Positions 10,943 to 22,504 of a stretch of DNA of 64,000 nucleotides are shown here, piece by piece. Position numbers and translations under genes: made by a program. Source of the stretch: Anastrepha obliqua (Eukaryota > Arthropoda > Insecta > Diptera > Tephritidae); NCBI RefSeq assembly GCF_027943255.1, contig NW_026562179.1, positions 6,016,501 through 6,080,500 on the forward strand, given 5' to 3'. The notes under the pieces were generated by a model that worked only from the letters and a program-made list of their open reading frames with translations, made no database searches and had not been told where the DNA came from. The first letter of the stretch is position 1. Every line of letters starts with the position of its first letter.

Positions 10943-13900
10943 ATGACTGAAGAAATATTTACACAGATAAATCTGCCGCATAGCAAAGCGTCTACGGCTC
11001 TCTTGTGCCGTAGGCATGCAAAACTGCAAACAAACCCACACATAATACTTATACAAGAACCATGGGAATGTCACAAGCGTATCTGTGGTCTAGGTGTTAT
11101 GACGTGGGGACAAATACTTCATTGCGAAGGGAATGTGAGACCGCGAGCATGTATTATCATGCCGAGGTTGATCGAACACACGATGTTAAAAGAGCTATGC
11201 TCCGGAGATATCGTTGCTGCAAAAATAAAGTACTTGAAAAGTGGGAACAGTGTCGAAGCTATCATAGTGTCGGCCTACCTATCCTTCGACTCTTTACAGC
11301 CACCTCCTTCGAGGGAGCTAAGAGAAGTGGTCAAGTATGCAGAATCCAATAATCTGGGGTTGTGATGCAAATTCAAAGAACATTGTATGGGGAAGCAGAG
11401 GTCTCAAGTTACTGGATTTTATCCTGTCATCCGATTTGGTCATTCAAAACACTGGTAACAAACCAACTTTTGTGACCAGAAGGAGACAAGAGGAGATAGA
11501 TTTAACACTTACCAATAGGTCAGTTGGAAATCAAATCAACCGATGACGAGTTTTGGAAGAGGACTCTCTTTCTGATCATCGTCTTATCGAATTCCGACTG
11601 GGAATTGACACAATATCAATACCTTCCGGTAGGAATCCTCGAAATGTGGACTGGGACAGGTATGGTGAGCTTGTAACAGAGCGATTACCAAAACCTGAAA
11701 AAACTCAAATCAGCAGAAATGATTGAAGATGCTACTAAGAAATTAGAAGGTACTTTAATCAATTGCTTTGAGGAACTGTGCCCACTCAGGCAAAGCAGAC
11801 AGGGGAAAGCGGTTCCTTGGTGGAACCATGAACTGTCGAAGCTTCGTGTACGGTCCCGGAAACTTCTTAATAAGGCCTTGAAGACCAAAACAGAAGAGGA
11901 CTGGGCTAATCATCGACTTACACAGAGAGAATATAAGAAAAAAGTACGGAAAGCCAAACTTGAATCCTATAGAAATTTCTGCAGTAACGTCGAAGAAATG
12001 AGGGAAACAGCGAGACTTTGTAAGGACCTTTATTTGGACCGCTCAGTAAGGCTGGATTCCATTCGAAAACCTGATGGTTCATACAAAATTTCCATCGGAA
12101 ACGTTTAATGCTCTACTCGAAACCCATTTTCCGGGTAGTAGAAATCTCTCTGAAGTTGAGAGTGGCATGAACAATAACGGTAGGAACGGTGGAACCTCTA
12201 GGTACAGCTGGTATATTTCTAGTCGGATAGTGACAAGGGAATCGATAAGGTTTTGCTTGTCTTCCTTTGAGAACTTTAAGTCCCCTGGACCTGACGGAAT
12301 ATATCCAGCAATGCTTAAAAAAGGAGGAGACAGGCTGATTGAGGCCCTGAAAAGGATCTTCACAGCCTGTCTCGCATTTGGTTACATACCATCCCAATGG
12401 CGACGCGTAAGAGTAGTATTTATTCCGAAACCAGGAAAAGATGACTATTCCCTAGCAAAAAGTTTTAGACCAATCAGCTTGACATCGTTCATGTTGAAAA
12501 GTCTGGAACGAGTGGTGGAGAAACATATTCGAGTGGGGGTATTGCCGAGAAGTCCACTTAGTAGAAATCAACACGCTTACCAGAGTGGAAAATCATGTGA
12601 ATCAGCCTTGGACCTGACGGAATATATCCAGTAATGCTTAAAAAAGGAGGAGACAGGCTGATTGAGGCCCTGAAAAGGTTCTTCACAGCCTGTCTTGCAT
12701 TTGGTTATATACCATCCCAATGGCGACGCGTAAGAGTAGTATTTATTTCAAAACCAGGAAAAGATGACTATTCCCTAGCAAAAAGTTTTAGACCAATCAG
12801 TTTGACATCGTTCATGTTGAAAAGTCTGGAACGAGTGGTGGAGAAACATATTCGAGTGGGGGTATTGCCGAGAAGTCCACTTAGTAGAAATCAACACGCT
12901 TACCAGAGTGGAAAATCATGTGAATCAGCCTTGGACCTGACGGAATATATCCAGTAATGCTTAAAAAAGGAGGAGACAGGCTGATTGAGGCCCTGAAAAG
13001 GTTCTTCACAGCCTGTCTTGCATTTGGTTATATACCATCCCAATGGCGACGCGTAAGAGTAGTATTTATTCCAAAACCAGGAAAAGATGACTATTCCCTA
13101 GCAAAAAGTTGTAGACCAATCAGTTTGACATCGTTCATGTTGAAAAGTCTGGAACGAGTGGTGGAGAAACATATTCGAGTGGGGGTATTGCCGAGAAGTC
13201 CACTTAGTAGAAATCAACACGCTTACCAGAGTGGAAAATCATGTGAATCAGCCTTACACCATCTTGTTAGCAAGATTGAAGCTGGGCTGGAAGCTGACGA
13301 ATACACAATGGGCGTGTTCGTGGACATTGAGGGGGCTTTTGATAATGCCACTTTCGGCTCGATATGTTCCTCTGCCGAACGACACGGAGTTAATCAAGCC
13401 ATTATAAAATGGATATACTCCATGCTCTCTGAGAGGCTGTTAACCGCTGGTGGGAGCGACGACGAGCAAATCACAGTCAGGGCCAAGCAAGGATGTCCCC
13501 AAGGGGGTGTTCTTTCTCCGCTGCTGTGGTGCTTCGTCGTAGACTCCCTATTAGCGGAGATGCAGGAACTCGGTTTTCACGTCCAAGCATATGCGGACGA
13601 CGTCTGTGCGCTAACATCGGATAAATCGTTAAGGAGGCTTTGCACGAAAGTGCAGAGAGTCCTTGACAAAATCGATGATTGGTGCATGAGACAAGGTCTT
13701 TCCGTTAATCCAAACAAAACAACAATAGTCTTGTTTACGAGAAAACGGAAATTGGATGGACTCGGTCTTCCAACACTGAAAGGTGTGACACTTGGTCTTT
13801 CCAACGAAGTTAAATATCTAGGAGTAATCTTGGATAAGAAGCTGACCTGGGAGACACACGTTTCACTGAAGGTGAATCGTGCATTGAAGATTTTTCAGCA

Positions 13901-15221
13901 ATGCCGTAGAGCCTTTGGCAAAACTTGGGGTCTGAAACCTGCTGTGGTCCTATGGATATACACGGCACTTATCAGACCAATCATCACTTACGCTTCTGTG
14001 GTCTGGTGGCGACGGAGCATGGTTAAGTCCACAATCCGGGAACTATACAGGCTGCAAAGAAGTGTATGTTTATGCATCACGGGTGCCATGAGTACAACCT
14101 CTGGTGATGCCCTAAATGCTATGCTTAATTTGCTCCCCCTGGATCTTAAGATACAACAGGAAGCAATAAAAGCAATGTGTAGACTCCATAAATATGGTTT
14201 CTGGCACGAAGATGGAACTTCGGGACACAGAGAAATCTTTAAGTTGCTGTTGGAGCAGTATCCACTGTTTTTGGCACCTAAAGATGACCTGATACCCACA
14301 GTTTCATTCGGAAGGAAATTGGATGTCAGATTTCCATTGCGTGAGCAATGGAGCAATCCAGAATGCATGCAGGGAGGTTTGACGGATATTTTCTTTACCG
14401 ATGGGTCCAAGACTGAAATAGGGTCTGGAGCCGGATGGTACTTAAACGATAGTTATAAGTATCACTATGCTATGGGGGGAATGGCAACTGTTTTTCAAAC
14501 AGAAGTTTTTGCCATCCTAAAAGTAGCCGAATGGATAATCGAGAGGAGATGGAGCAGGAAACAGATTGGAGTCTTCAGTGACAGTCAGGCTGCATTGAAG
14601 GCCCTGGAGAACGCGAAGCAAACCTCGAAGATTGTTCAAGAATGTAAGAAGAAGCTTAATTCTGTCGCAAGACAAAACAGGCTTGTACTTATATGGGTTC
14701 CAGGACACTCCGGTGTTCAAGGAAACGAAATTGCCGACGAATTGGCCAACCGTGGATCAGCGGTGCCCCCACAGGGGCCAGAGCCAATAATCGGAATCAG
14801 TCCCGCAGGAATCAAGAATTGGATCAACGACTATGTAGGCAATCTACATAAAGAGCGATGGTCCGGTCTAGAACGCTGCAGAACTGCAAAGTGTTTTGTG
14901 ACAAGTCCGAACAGAAAACTGTCAAACTTTCTACTAAAACTTAGAAGGAAAGACATTCGGTTGATGGTCGGCATCATTACAGGACACAACCAATGGGGTC
15001 AGCATATGACCACCATTGGAATCATCGAGGACCCGGTATGCCTGTCCTGCTTGGAGGAGGCGGATAGCACTGAGCACTTTCTCTGTGAGTGTCCTGCCTT
15101 TGCTAGAGCGCGACTACGGGTATTGGGTTCTGATATCATGGGAATGAGTGATATTCGTTCTCTAAAACTAGAGGATATTTACAGATTCGCCAAAGAATCT
15201 GGAAAATTCTTACAGGGCTAA
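10943..15221 (+). pseudogene. LOA-like ORF2, plus copy (EN-RT-RNase H, broken)
   Basis: The ATG at 10943 opens an AP-endonuclease domain (10943-11546). This is broken by a short deletion near 11357 and a further one near 11396, then by a TGA after NQINR (11544). The linker is 11719-12108 and the RT starts at 12074. The RT N-terminal region is tandemly triplicated (12287-13255), each unit shifting frame. From 12957 a 754-codon frame runs open to 15221: RT fingers/palm with C-P-Q-G-G-V-L-S-P and YADD (13590-13601), RNase H (F-T-D-G-S ~14397, DSQAAL, GHSGVQGNEIADE) and a C-terminal C-x-x-C-x(8)-H-x(4)-C finger (~15040-15090). It cannot make a full ORF2 protein. Confidence 0.85.
12287..13255 (+). 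repeat. 323-bp tandem triplication inside LOA RT
   Basis: Units begin with GGACCTGACGGAATATATCC at 12287, 12610 and 12933, giving a period of 323 each time. Because 323 is not a multiple of three, each junction changes frame. The first unit matches the minus copy at several sites. Units 2 and 3 share other variants with each other (for example GGTTCTTC against GGATCTTC, and CTTGC against CTCGC). Confidence 0.95.
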
Positions 15222-15408
15222 CTATCTCTATCTCTGTCTCTATTCTTTCCTATCTCTTTCTCTGATACTTTTCTCCCTCCCTCCTTGACTATCTACCCCC
15301 TTTCCAGAGCTTTAAATACAATGGGCTTTTTAGCCTGAGTGTTTTAGGAGCCACCAAATCTCCTGGTGCTCCTTGGCTCGACCTCTTCAATTTTTACCTG
15401 ATTCACTT

Positions 15409-15557
15409 ACCTTTTAGTTAAAGACATGGAGATAAAACAAATTAACACAGAAAAATTGTACGAAGCATTACTTTAAAGAAGCCGAATAATTATTTCAGAA
15501 TTAAAAGCACTAATATTATAAGATACACTTTCAAAAATTGGAATTGTTAATCCCGCC
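15409..15557 (+). pseudogene. env: Errantivirus env, copy 1, second fragment
   Basis: This continues env after the LOA pair. It matches copy 2 at 51629-51777, with scattered substitutions and indels that add stops. It ends at the insertion site of CAG copy A, in the sequence CCCGCCATAGTAG. The next env fragment is at 23432, beyond the two CAG copies and a displaced block. Confidence 0.8.
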
Positions 15558-15847
15558 ATAGTAGCAGAGAATGTTAATGCAATGAGAAGGAGCAAATGTT
15601 AAAAGAGCTTTTTTCGAGTTCTAATTTATAGATTCATAATAAGGTCATTTCAAATTCAACTTTCCTGAAGAGGTCGGAATTGCAGATATTTACCACGCGA
15701 GTGGAGGGTTTCTATATTTACTTACCACGCTTGGACAGTAATTCAGATATTTTCTGCGTTTACCATACTACTGAGGACGTTCATAAGATTTTTCGGCACA
15801 CTACTAAGGAAATCGAAGCGAATAAATTTGCGATTAAGAAGGCCGCG

Positions 15848-15956
15848 CGGTAGTTAGTTTGTGGTGCAGAAGCTAAAGTCGGCGGAATTATTCGTTTTGT
15901 TTTTTGGCACGTATATAATTCAGGTTCGAGTCCTGAAGACATGTTTTTTTTCTTAC
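15848..15956 (+). other. tRNA-like module P1 in copy A (B box plus T-run)
   Basis: The eleven bases GGTTCGAGTCC at 15923-15933 match the Pol III B-box consensus exactly and sit in a small T-arm-like stem (CAGG/CCTG). They are followed within 15 bp by a run of eight T, a Pol III terminator-like signal. An upstream A-box candidate (TAGTTTGTGG) is weak. No complete cloverleaf can be drawn, so this is not called a tRNA gene. The module recurs in W, B, D and E; copy C lost it. Confidence 0.5.
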
Positions 15957-16344
15957 ACATTTTTTTTTACAATTCAAACCAGGAAAGTTTGGTAAAATTT
16001 TTGAGTTTATTTTAATTAAAATTTCTTTAAAATACTGTTTTTTTTGTATTTTATAAATGGAAATTTCTTTTCGGTATAAAATAGTTCATACTGGATATGA
16101 CCTGACTTTTATATAAATCAATCAAAACAGAAAATATGTACATATATCTATAATCTATTTCATCAAATCCAAATTATATTGATGAGAAAATATCATTCTA
16201 ATATCCGTCCAGAAAGCCAAACGCGCATACACACATGCATATTCATATAATTACGCATACAAAGTTTCAACTAACGCAGAATATGTGCATATAAAACTGC
16301 GAATCGAATAAATGAGTGATTTAGAAAAGATCATTAATAATTGT

Positions 16345-16432
16345 AGATTAGCGCAATCGTGAAAGACGTGTCGTATATGCAGTACATAGTCTCATGTTTG
16401 ACTCAGGTTCAAATCCTGTGCACAGTTTTTTA
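16345..16432 (+). other. tRNA-like module P2 in copy A (A box, B box, T-run)
   Basis: TTAGCGCAATCG at 16348-16359 resembles an A box, and GGTTCAAATCC at 16406-16416 resembles a B box, about 57 bp apart as in tRNA genes. A run of six T starts at 16426. The acceptor ends do not pair, so a working tRNA is unlikely. Copies of this module are also at ~880-960 (reverse), 20640-20725, 26815-26900, ~32835-32920 (reverse) and 34255-34340. Confidence 0.5.
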
Positions 16433-16799
16433 TTCGATATTTTTATTTCATTTTTTATATTTGGTTTAATTGAAATTGATTTAAAATAATATAGTGTATT
16501 CAGGTTTTTCTAATACCAGTTATTTAGAAATTTATTTTCTATATAACATTATTCATTTGAATTGATTTATATGTAAAACAGCCATAAAGTCAATCATATG
16601 AATATGCATTCCTATATTTAATTTCTTCAGTCAAATCTGAACTACTTACATACACATATTGATGAGAAAATATTCTAATATCCATCCAGGAAGCCTAACG
16701 CGCATACTCACATATGTGTTTAAATATATGTACAAACTACCACCATTCTAACAAACCCAGAACACAAGCTTCTGCGCACACTTGACACATGGGATATGT

Positions 16800-17194
16800 A
16801 TATCCTATGAGCAAAAAGAACCGGGAAGGTGATGTTGACTGCTTCCTTCGATTGCCAAGGCATAGTCCACCATGAGTACCTTCCATCGGGCCAGACAGTC
16901 AATAGAGAATATTATTTATCCGTTTTGAAACCTTACAGAGATGCTGTGTGTTGCAAACCGCCGGAAATGTGAGCAAACAATTCTCAGATCTTGTATGATG
17001 ATAACGCGCCATCGCACTGATCAAAGAGAATACAAATCGGCCTGCCGGGGGTGTTTGGAGGACTGGGTTAAGCGTTGGCACATGTGTGTTCCTTCAGACG
17101 GGTCATATTTTGAAGGAGATAATATAAATTTTCCTTAAATTTAACTCTGTTTTGTTTAATTTAAACATTCCCGGTACTTTCTGATCATAAGGTA
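16800..17194 (+). pseudogene. Mariner transposase fossil in copy A
   Basis: From ~16829 one frame reads V-M-L-T-A-S-F-D-C-Q-G-I-V-H-H-E-Y-L-P, the first catalytic aspartate block of mariner transposases. It is followed by L-Y-D-D-N-A-P-S-H (second aspartate) with stop codons between. The third catalytic block is deleted: the sequence passes directly to the C-terminal W-V-K-R-W-x-x-C...Y-F-E-G-D motif (16941-17138). The end at 17165-17194 (CCCGGTACTTTCTGATCATA) looks like the 3' inverted repeat of the mariner. The 5' repeat was not found. Confidence 0.8.
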
Positions 17195-18429
17195 CATATA
17201 TGCGGCTTTGCGGACAGCAATGTGTGATTCGCTGGAAGTCGCATTAACTCGCGACTGTCGCACAGTTAGAAGACATATTTACATACATATAAGGGTGCAT
17301 ACATACATACGGAGCCGCGGCCACTCGACATGACAAAAATTTAAGATTTATCAAATATTGGCAAATAATTCCACGCGAAATATTCCAATATTGACTATTT
17401 TCGAATGGTCGCGAAAATTGGCATATGGGCGGCTCGTTTTATGAATGAAATTGAAATATGAGCTCTAACTTATGAATGAACTTTTTGTTTTGTTCTAAAT
17501 TGTTCAGCGCCGTCGCTGATAGAATCATGGCCGCTGCGACTGCGTCTACGAATGTATTTTGTTTTTGTAGTCGCTAGGCTTAGATTTTAGCTTTGGGCGA
17601 CATGCGCATGTGAGGTATGTGTTTTTGTTGTGTTCTAGAACATTTTAGAATGTGCGGTGGCAAAGCGGCCATGGCGTTGCGCTTGCTGTTGCTTTTGCGT
17701 CTATCAAAGTACATATCGTGTTTTTGTAAGTACAATATTAGGAATATCGACTGGTGAAAGTACACGGAAGCAAGAAGGGAGCGCTGTGCTCGCGCATATA
17801 CATATGCATGAATGTATGAACGTGCATGGATGTAGTAACATATGAATACAATTATTTTGTAGGAAGTTTAGAAGGCAACTAGGTATATATGTATGTATAT
17901 ATGCTAGGACATAATACATACATAGAGCAGAATTGTTTTTGCACTTGTTAGGAAGAAACTCGCTAGTGCGTATGTGTATTTGTCTTGTAAGAATGTGATG
18001 TGCTGTGACTTGTGTACATACATAAGTCAAGGTTATTTGGGCATAGATGCATATGTACATATGTATGAAAGGAAGATGATGTTCTTGCGCTTGTGCATTA
18101 TTGTTTTTCATATACAAATGTACATACCTACATATGTATGTAAATGCTGTCGAATACATAAACTATAAATTGACATACAATATAAAATAAGTGTTGATTT
18201 ATCTTAAACCGTTTTTTTTTCTTAATGCAAATACCTCCTATTGACATGTACATACATATTATGTATGTATATTGTCATATACCATCATTTATGTACATAT
18301 AGAGTATACGTTCATTTATGAATGTATGTAATGAAAAACTTCATGAATTACTTTCAGAACTTTATTAAAATTAATTCGCGTCGCGCGCATGCACAAAACC
18401 TTGGTTCACAACGCAGGCGCAGAAATAAA

Positions 18430-19160
18430 CGCACTGCGTATTTATCCTCCCCATGTGACTCGGCATCAATTCTCGGCGCCAATTTTTTTTTTTTTTTTTT
18501 TTAAATGTGTTTTTTTTAATGTAATCGTAAAAAATTTTTAATAAATTTTATGTATCCGCTTATCATTTCAAAACTAACAAAATGGTAAAAACATAAGCAG
18601 TCGAAGAAATAAATGCACCGCCTATTTTTCCTCGCCACATGTTAGACTCGATTTCAATTCCCAGTGCAAACCTTTTTTTATTAATTTTTTTTTTTTAAAT
18701 TCGTTTTTTTTATGTAATTAAAAAAAATTATGTAATAAATTCTACGTATTCGCTTATTATTTCAAAAAATACGAAAATAGTAAAAATTTAATTAGTTTAA
18801 TGTATTTATCCTCCCCACGTGACTCGCCATCAATTCTCGGTGGAAATTTTTTTTTTTCGTTTTTAATTTTTATTTTTTTAATGTAATCGTAAAAAAATTT
18901 GTAATAAATTTTATGTATCCGCTTATCATTTCAAAAGTAACAAAATGATCAAAAAATAAGCGAAGAAATAAACGCACCGCCTATTTTTCCTCGCCACATG
19001 TTAGACTCGAGTTCAATTCCCGGTGCAAACTTTTTTTTATAAATTTTATTTTTTAAAATCGTTTTTTTTTTTTAATGTATATTAATTGAAAAAAAAATTA
19101 TGTAATAAATTTTACGTATTCGCTTATTATTTCAAAAATACGAAAATAGTACAAATTTAA
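18430..19160 (+). repeat. ~360-bp dimeric tandem repeat in copy A (2 units)
   Basis: Two alternating ~180-bp halves are seen. Half X carries GACTCGGCATCAATTCTCGG (18459, ~18820). Half Y carries GACTCGAGTTCAATTCCCGG or a variant (~18647, ~19007). Each is followed by a T-rich run. X and Y are themselves related, so the array is a monomer repeat with dimer-level order. Half Y looks like a tRNA T arm (GTTCAATTCCC). Confidence 0.85.
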
Positions 19161-19364
19161 TTGGTTTAATGTCGAGGTGAGAAATGTGTTGTGTGTTGAG
19201 GTGAAAGATGTGTGGTGTTTCTAATTTTTGTGTGGGCAAAAGTCAGTGAGGTGTCTATAAACTCGGTGTGCTAAATGACCTTATTACAAATCTTTCAGAT
19301 CTCAATTGTACTAAAAAAAGCTTACAGTAACATTTGCACCTTCTCATTGCATTAACATTCTCTG

Positions 19365-19850
19365 ATAGCAGCTAGAGAGAAAACCAAATCATGCTTTTGT
19401 ATGACTTGTTTCTCTCTAAGCATTATCACAACACACATATTTCGGCAAGATAGCAAGAAAAGCAATGACACTGAAAGGCAATGAAAAACAATTCAATTCA
19501 AACAAGTGAATTGTGTCAAATGTGGATTATTTACTTACATGAATTCCTGATATTTTAAAATCAAATAGGCAGTTAATGTTTGGTATGATGGTTTTGTAGA
19601 ATAAAAATTAAATTCTGATTAATATTTGAATGTAGCTTACACTTTGCCTGCAAATATTCTTCTGCGCACTTTATTGGATTTTAAATTTACTAAAAGCTGT
19701 CTTATTTCATAACTTCAATAGCTTTAAAAATTATTCATCGAAAGTTTACCGTTATTTATTAATATTCTCCCCTTAATACGCAAAAGTGCGCGGGGAGCGA
19801 AGAAATGTGTATGTTTGCAATTTTCATACATCTCGAAGGTGTGCTAATAC
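19365..19850. other. Displaced block, probably Helitron 5' region
   Basis: This 486-bp non-repeated block lies between CAG copies A and B. It has no coding potential. Its left edge ATAGCAG (19365-19371) duplicates the left flank of copy C (26650-26656). Its right edge CTAATAC (19844-19850) duplicates the right flank of copy C (29612-29618). By its edges it therefore belongs between 26656 and 29612, inside the Helitron, not inside env. Confidence 0.7.
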
Positions 19851-21114
19851 CAGAGAATGTTAATGCAATGAGAAGGAGCAAATGTTAAATGAGCTTTTTT
19901 CGAGTTCTAATTTATAGATTCATAATAAGGTCATTTCAAATTCAACTATCTTCACGAGTGGGGAATTGCAGATATTTACCACGCGAGTGGAGGGTTTCTA
20001 TATTTACTTACCACGCTAGGGCAAGAATTCAGATATTTTCTGCGTTTACCATACTACTGAGGAAGGTCATAAGATTTTTCGGCACACTACTAAGGAAATC
20101 GAAGCGAATAAAATTGCGATTAAGAACGCCGCGCGGTAGTTAGTTTGTGGTGCAGAAGCTAAAGTCGACGGAATTATTCGTTTTGTTTTTTGGCACGTAT
20201 ATAATTCAGGTTCAAGTCCTGAAGTCATATTTTTTTTCTTGCACATTTTTTTTTTTACAATTCAAACCAGGAAAGTTTGGTAAAATTTTTGAGTTTATTT
20301 TAATTAAAATTTCTTTAAAATACTGTTTTTTTTTGTATTTTATAAATGGAAATTTCTTTTCGGTATAAAATAGTTCATACTGGATATGACCTGACTTTTA
20401 TATAAATCAATCAAAACAGAAAATATGTACATACATATATCTATAATCTATTTTATCAAATCCAAATTATATTGATGAGAAAATATCATTCTAATATCCG
20501 TCCAGAAAGCCAAACGCGCATACACACATGCATATTCATATAATTACGCATACAAAGTTTCAACTAACCCAGAATATGTGCATATAAAACTGGGAATCGA
20601 ATAAATGAGTGATTTAGAAAAGATCATTAATAATTGTAGATTGGCGCAATCGTGAAAGACGTGTCGTATATGCAGTACATAGTCTCATATTTGACTCAGG
20701 TTCAAATCCTGTGCACAGTTTTTTGTTCGATATTTTTATTTCATTTTTTATATTTGGTTTAATTGAAATTGATTTCAAATAGTGTATTAGTGGTTTTTCT
20801 AATACCAGTTATTTATAAATTTATTTTCTATATAAAATTATTCATACTTCTTTTGAATTGATTTATATGTAAAACAGCCTTAAAGGCAATGCATATGAAT
20901 ATGCATTCATATATGCATGTGTGTATTTAATCTCTTCAGTCAAATCTGAACTACTTACATACACATATTGATGAGAAAATATTCTAATATCCATCCAGGA
21001 AGCCTAACGCGCATACTCACATATGTGTTTAAATATATGTATGTACAAACTACCACCATTCTAACAAACCCAGAACACAAGCTTCTGCGCACACTTGACA
21101 CATGGGATATGTAT

Positions 21115-21508
21115 ATCCTATGAGCAAAAAGAACCGGGAAGGCGATGTTGACTGCTTCCTTCGATTGCCAAGGCATAGTCCACCATGAGTACCTTCCATC
21201 GGGCCAGACAGTCAATAGAGAATATTATTTATCCGTTTTGAAACCTTACAGAGATGCTGTGTGTTGCAAACCGCCGGAAATGTGAGCAAACAATTCTCAG
21301 ATCTTGTATGATGATAACGCGCCATCGCACTGATCAAAGAGAATACAAATCGGCCTGCCGGGGGTGTTTGGAGGACTGGGTTAAACGTTGGCACATGTGT
21401 GTTGCTTCAGACGGGTCATATTTTGAAGAAGATAATATAAATCTGCCTTAAATTTAACTCTGTTTTGTTTAATTTAAACATTCCCGGTACTTTCTGATCA
21501 TAAGGTAC
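21115..21508 (+). pseudogene. Mariner transposase fossil in copy B
   Basis: Same fossil as in copy A: the first catalytic block is near 21145, D-D-N-A-P-S-H near 21310, and the C-terminal Y-F-E-x-D end at ~21425. The third catalytic block is missing and there are internal stops. It ends at the GGTA of the mariner-type terminus at ~21508. Confidence 0.75.
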
Positions 21509-22504
21509 ATATATGCGGGTTTGCGGACAGCAATGTGTGATTCGCTGGAAGTCGCATTAACTCGCGACTGTCGCACAGTTAGAAGACATATTTACATACA
21601 TATAAGGGTGCATACATACATACGGAGCCGCGGCCACTCGACATGACAAAAATTCAAGATTTATCAAATATTGGCAAATAATTCGACGCGAAATATTCCA
21701 ATATTGACTATTTTCGAATAGTCGCGAAAATTGGCATATGGGCGGCTCGTTTTATGAATGAAATTGAAATATGAGCTCTAACTTATGAATGAACTTTTTG
21801 TTTTTCTTCTAAATTGTTCAGCGCAGTCGCTGATAGAATCATGGCCGCTGCGACTGCGTCTACGAATGTATTTTGTTTTTGTAGTCGCTAGGCTTAGATT
21901 TTAGCTTTGGGCGACATGCGCATGTGAGGTATGTGTTTTTGTTGTGTTCTAGAACATTTTAGAATGTGTGGTGGCAAAGCGGCCATCGCGTTGTGCTTGC
22001 TGTTGCTTTTGCGTCTATCAAAGTATTGTGTTTTTGTAAGTACAATATTAGGAATATCGACTGGTGAAAGTACACGGAAGCAAGAAGGGAGCGCTGTGCT
22101 CGCGCATATGTATATGTATGCTTGAATGTATGAACGTGCATGGATGTAGTAAGATATGAATACAATTATTTTGTAGGAAGTTTAGAAGGCAAGTAGGTAT
22201 ATATGTATGTATATATGCTAGGACATAATACATACATAGAGCAGAATTGTTTTTGCACTTGTTAGGAAGAAACTCGCTAGTGCGTATATGTATTTGTCTT
22301 GTAAGAATGTGATGTGCTGTGACTTGTGTACATACATAAGTCAAGGTTATTTGGGCATACATGCATATATACATATGTATGAAAGGAAGATGATGTTCTT
22401 GCGCTTGTGCATTATTGTTTTTCATATACAAATGTACATACCTACATATTAATTCGCGTCGCGCGCATGCACAAAACCTTGGTTCACAACGCAGGCGCAG
22501 AAAT

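Larger units (their letters stand above)
9620..15408 (+). mobile_element. LOA-like non-LTR retrotransposon, plus copy (near full length)
   Basis: This copy runs 5' to 3' from ~9620 (a ~100-bp 5' UTR) to ~15408, where the host env resumes with ACCTTTTAG. ORF1 (9723-10847) is intact; ORF2 (10943-15221) is broken. The 3' UTR (15222-15408) closely matches that of the minus copy, including the stretch ending GGCTCGACC. Beyond it the tails differ. Compared with the uninterrupted env at 51625, about 5 bp of target are missing and no target duplication is seen. Confidence 0.85.
15565..19364 (+). mobile_element. CAG element copy A (3.8 kb, both ends present)
   Basis: Both termini are present: CAGAGAATG... 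at 15565 and ...CATTCTCTG ending at 19364. The ends are inverted repeats, near-perfect for ~37 bp and recognisably similar for ~90 bp (both reach AATAAGGTCATTT). Contents in order: tRNA-like module P1 (~15850-15937), module P2 (~16345-16426), the mariner fossil (~16800-17194), AT-rich filler with CATA repeats (17195-18430), and a ~360-bp dimer array (18430-19160). No transposase frame fits this element. The left flank is ATAGTAG and the right flank ATAGCAG, which do not match each other. Confidence 0.85.

Noticed and set aside
16345..16432. A functional tRNA gene
   Set aside because: A and B boxes are present, but acceptor ends do not pair and the anticodon arm is not convincing.
16800..17194. 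The mariner fragment being the transposase of the CAG element
   Set aside because: Mariner makes TA duplications and its own terminal repeat is seen inside the element, so it is a passenger.
17704..18159. Long antisense frames rich in Tyr/His/Ile/Thr (also at 22048-22512, 28225-28689, 31058-31525 and 35598-36095)
   Set aside because: They come from CATA/TATG repeats in CAG elements, have no domain, and change between copies through indels.
18430..19160. A CRISPR-like array
   Set aside because: The units are long alternating tandem monomers without short direct repeats and unique spacers, and the DNA is eukaryotic.
15565..19364. Assigning the CAG family firmly to hAT
   Set aside because: The terminus fits, but all three clear target pairs are 7 bp and no transposase is visible.
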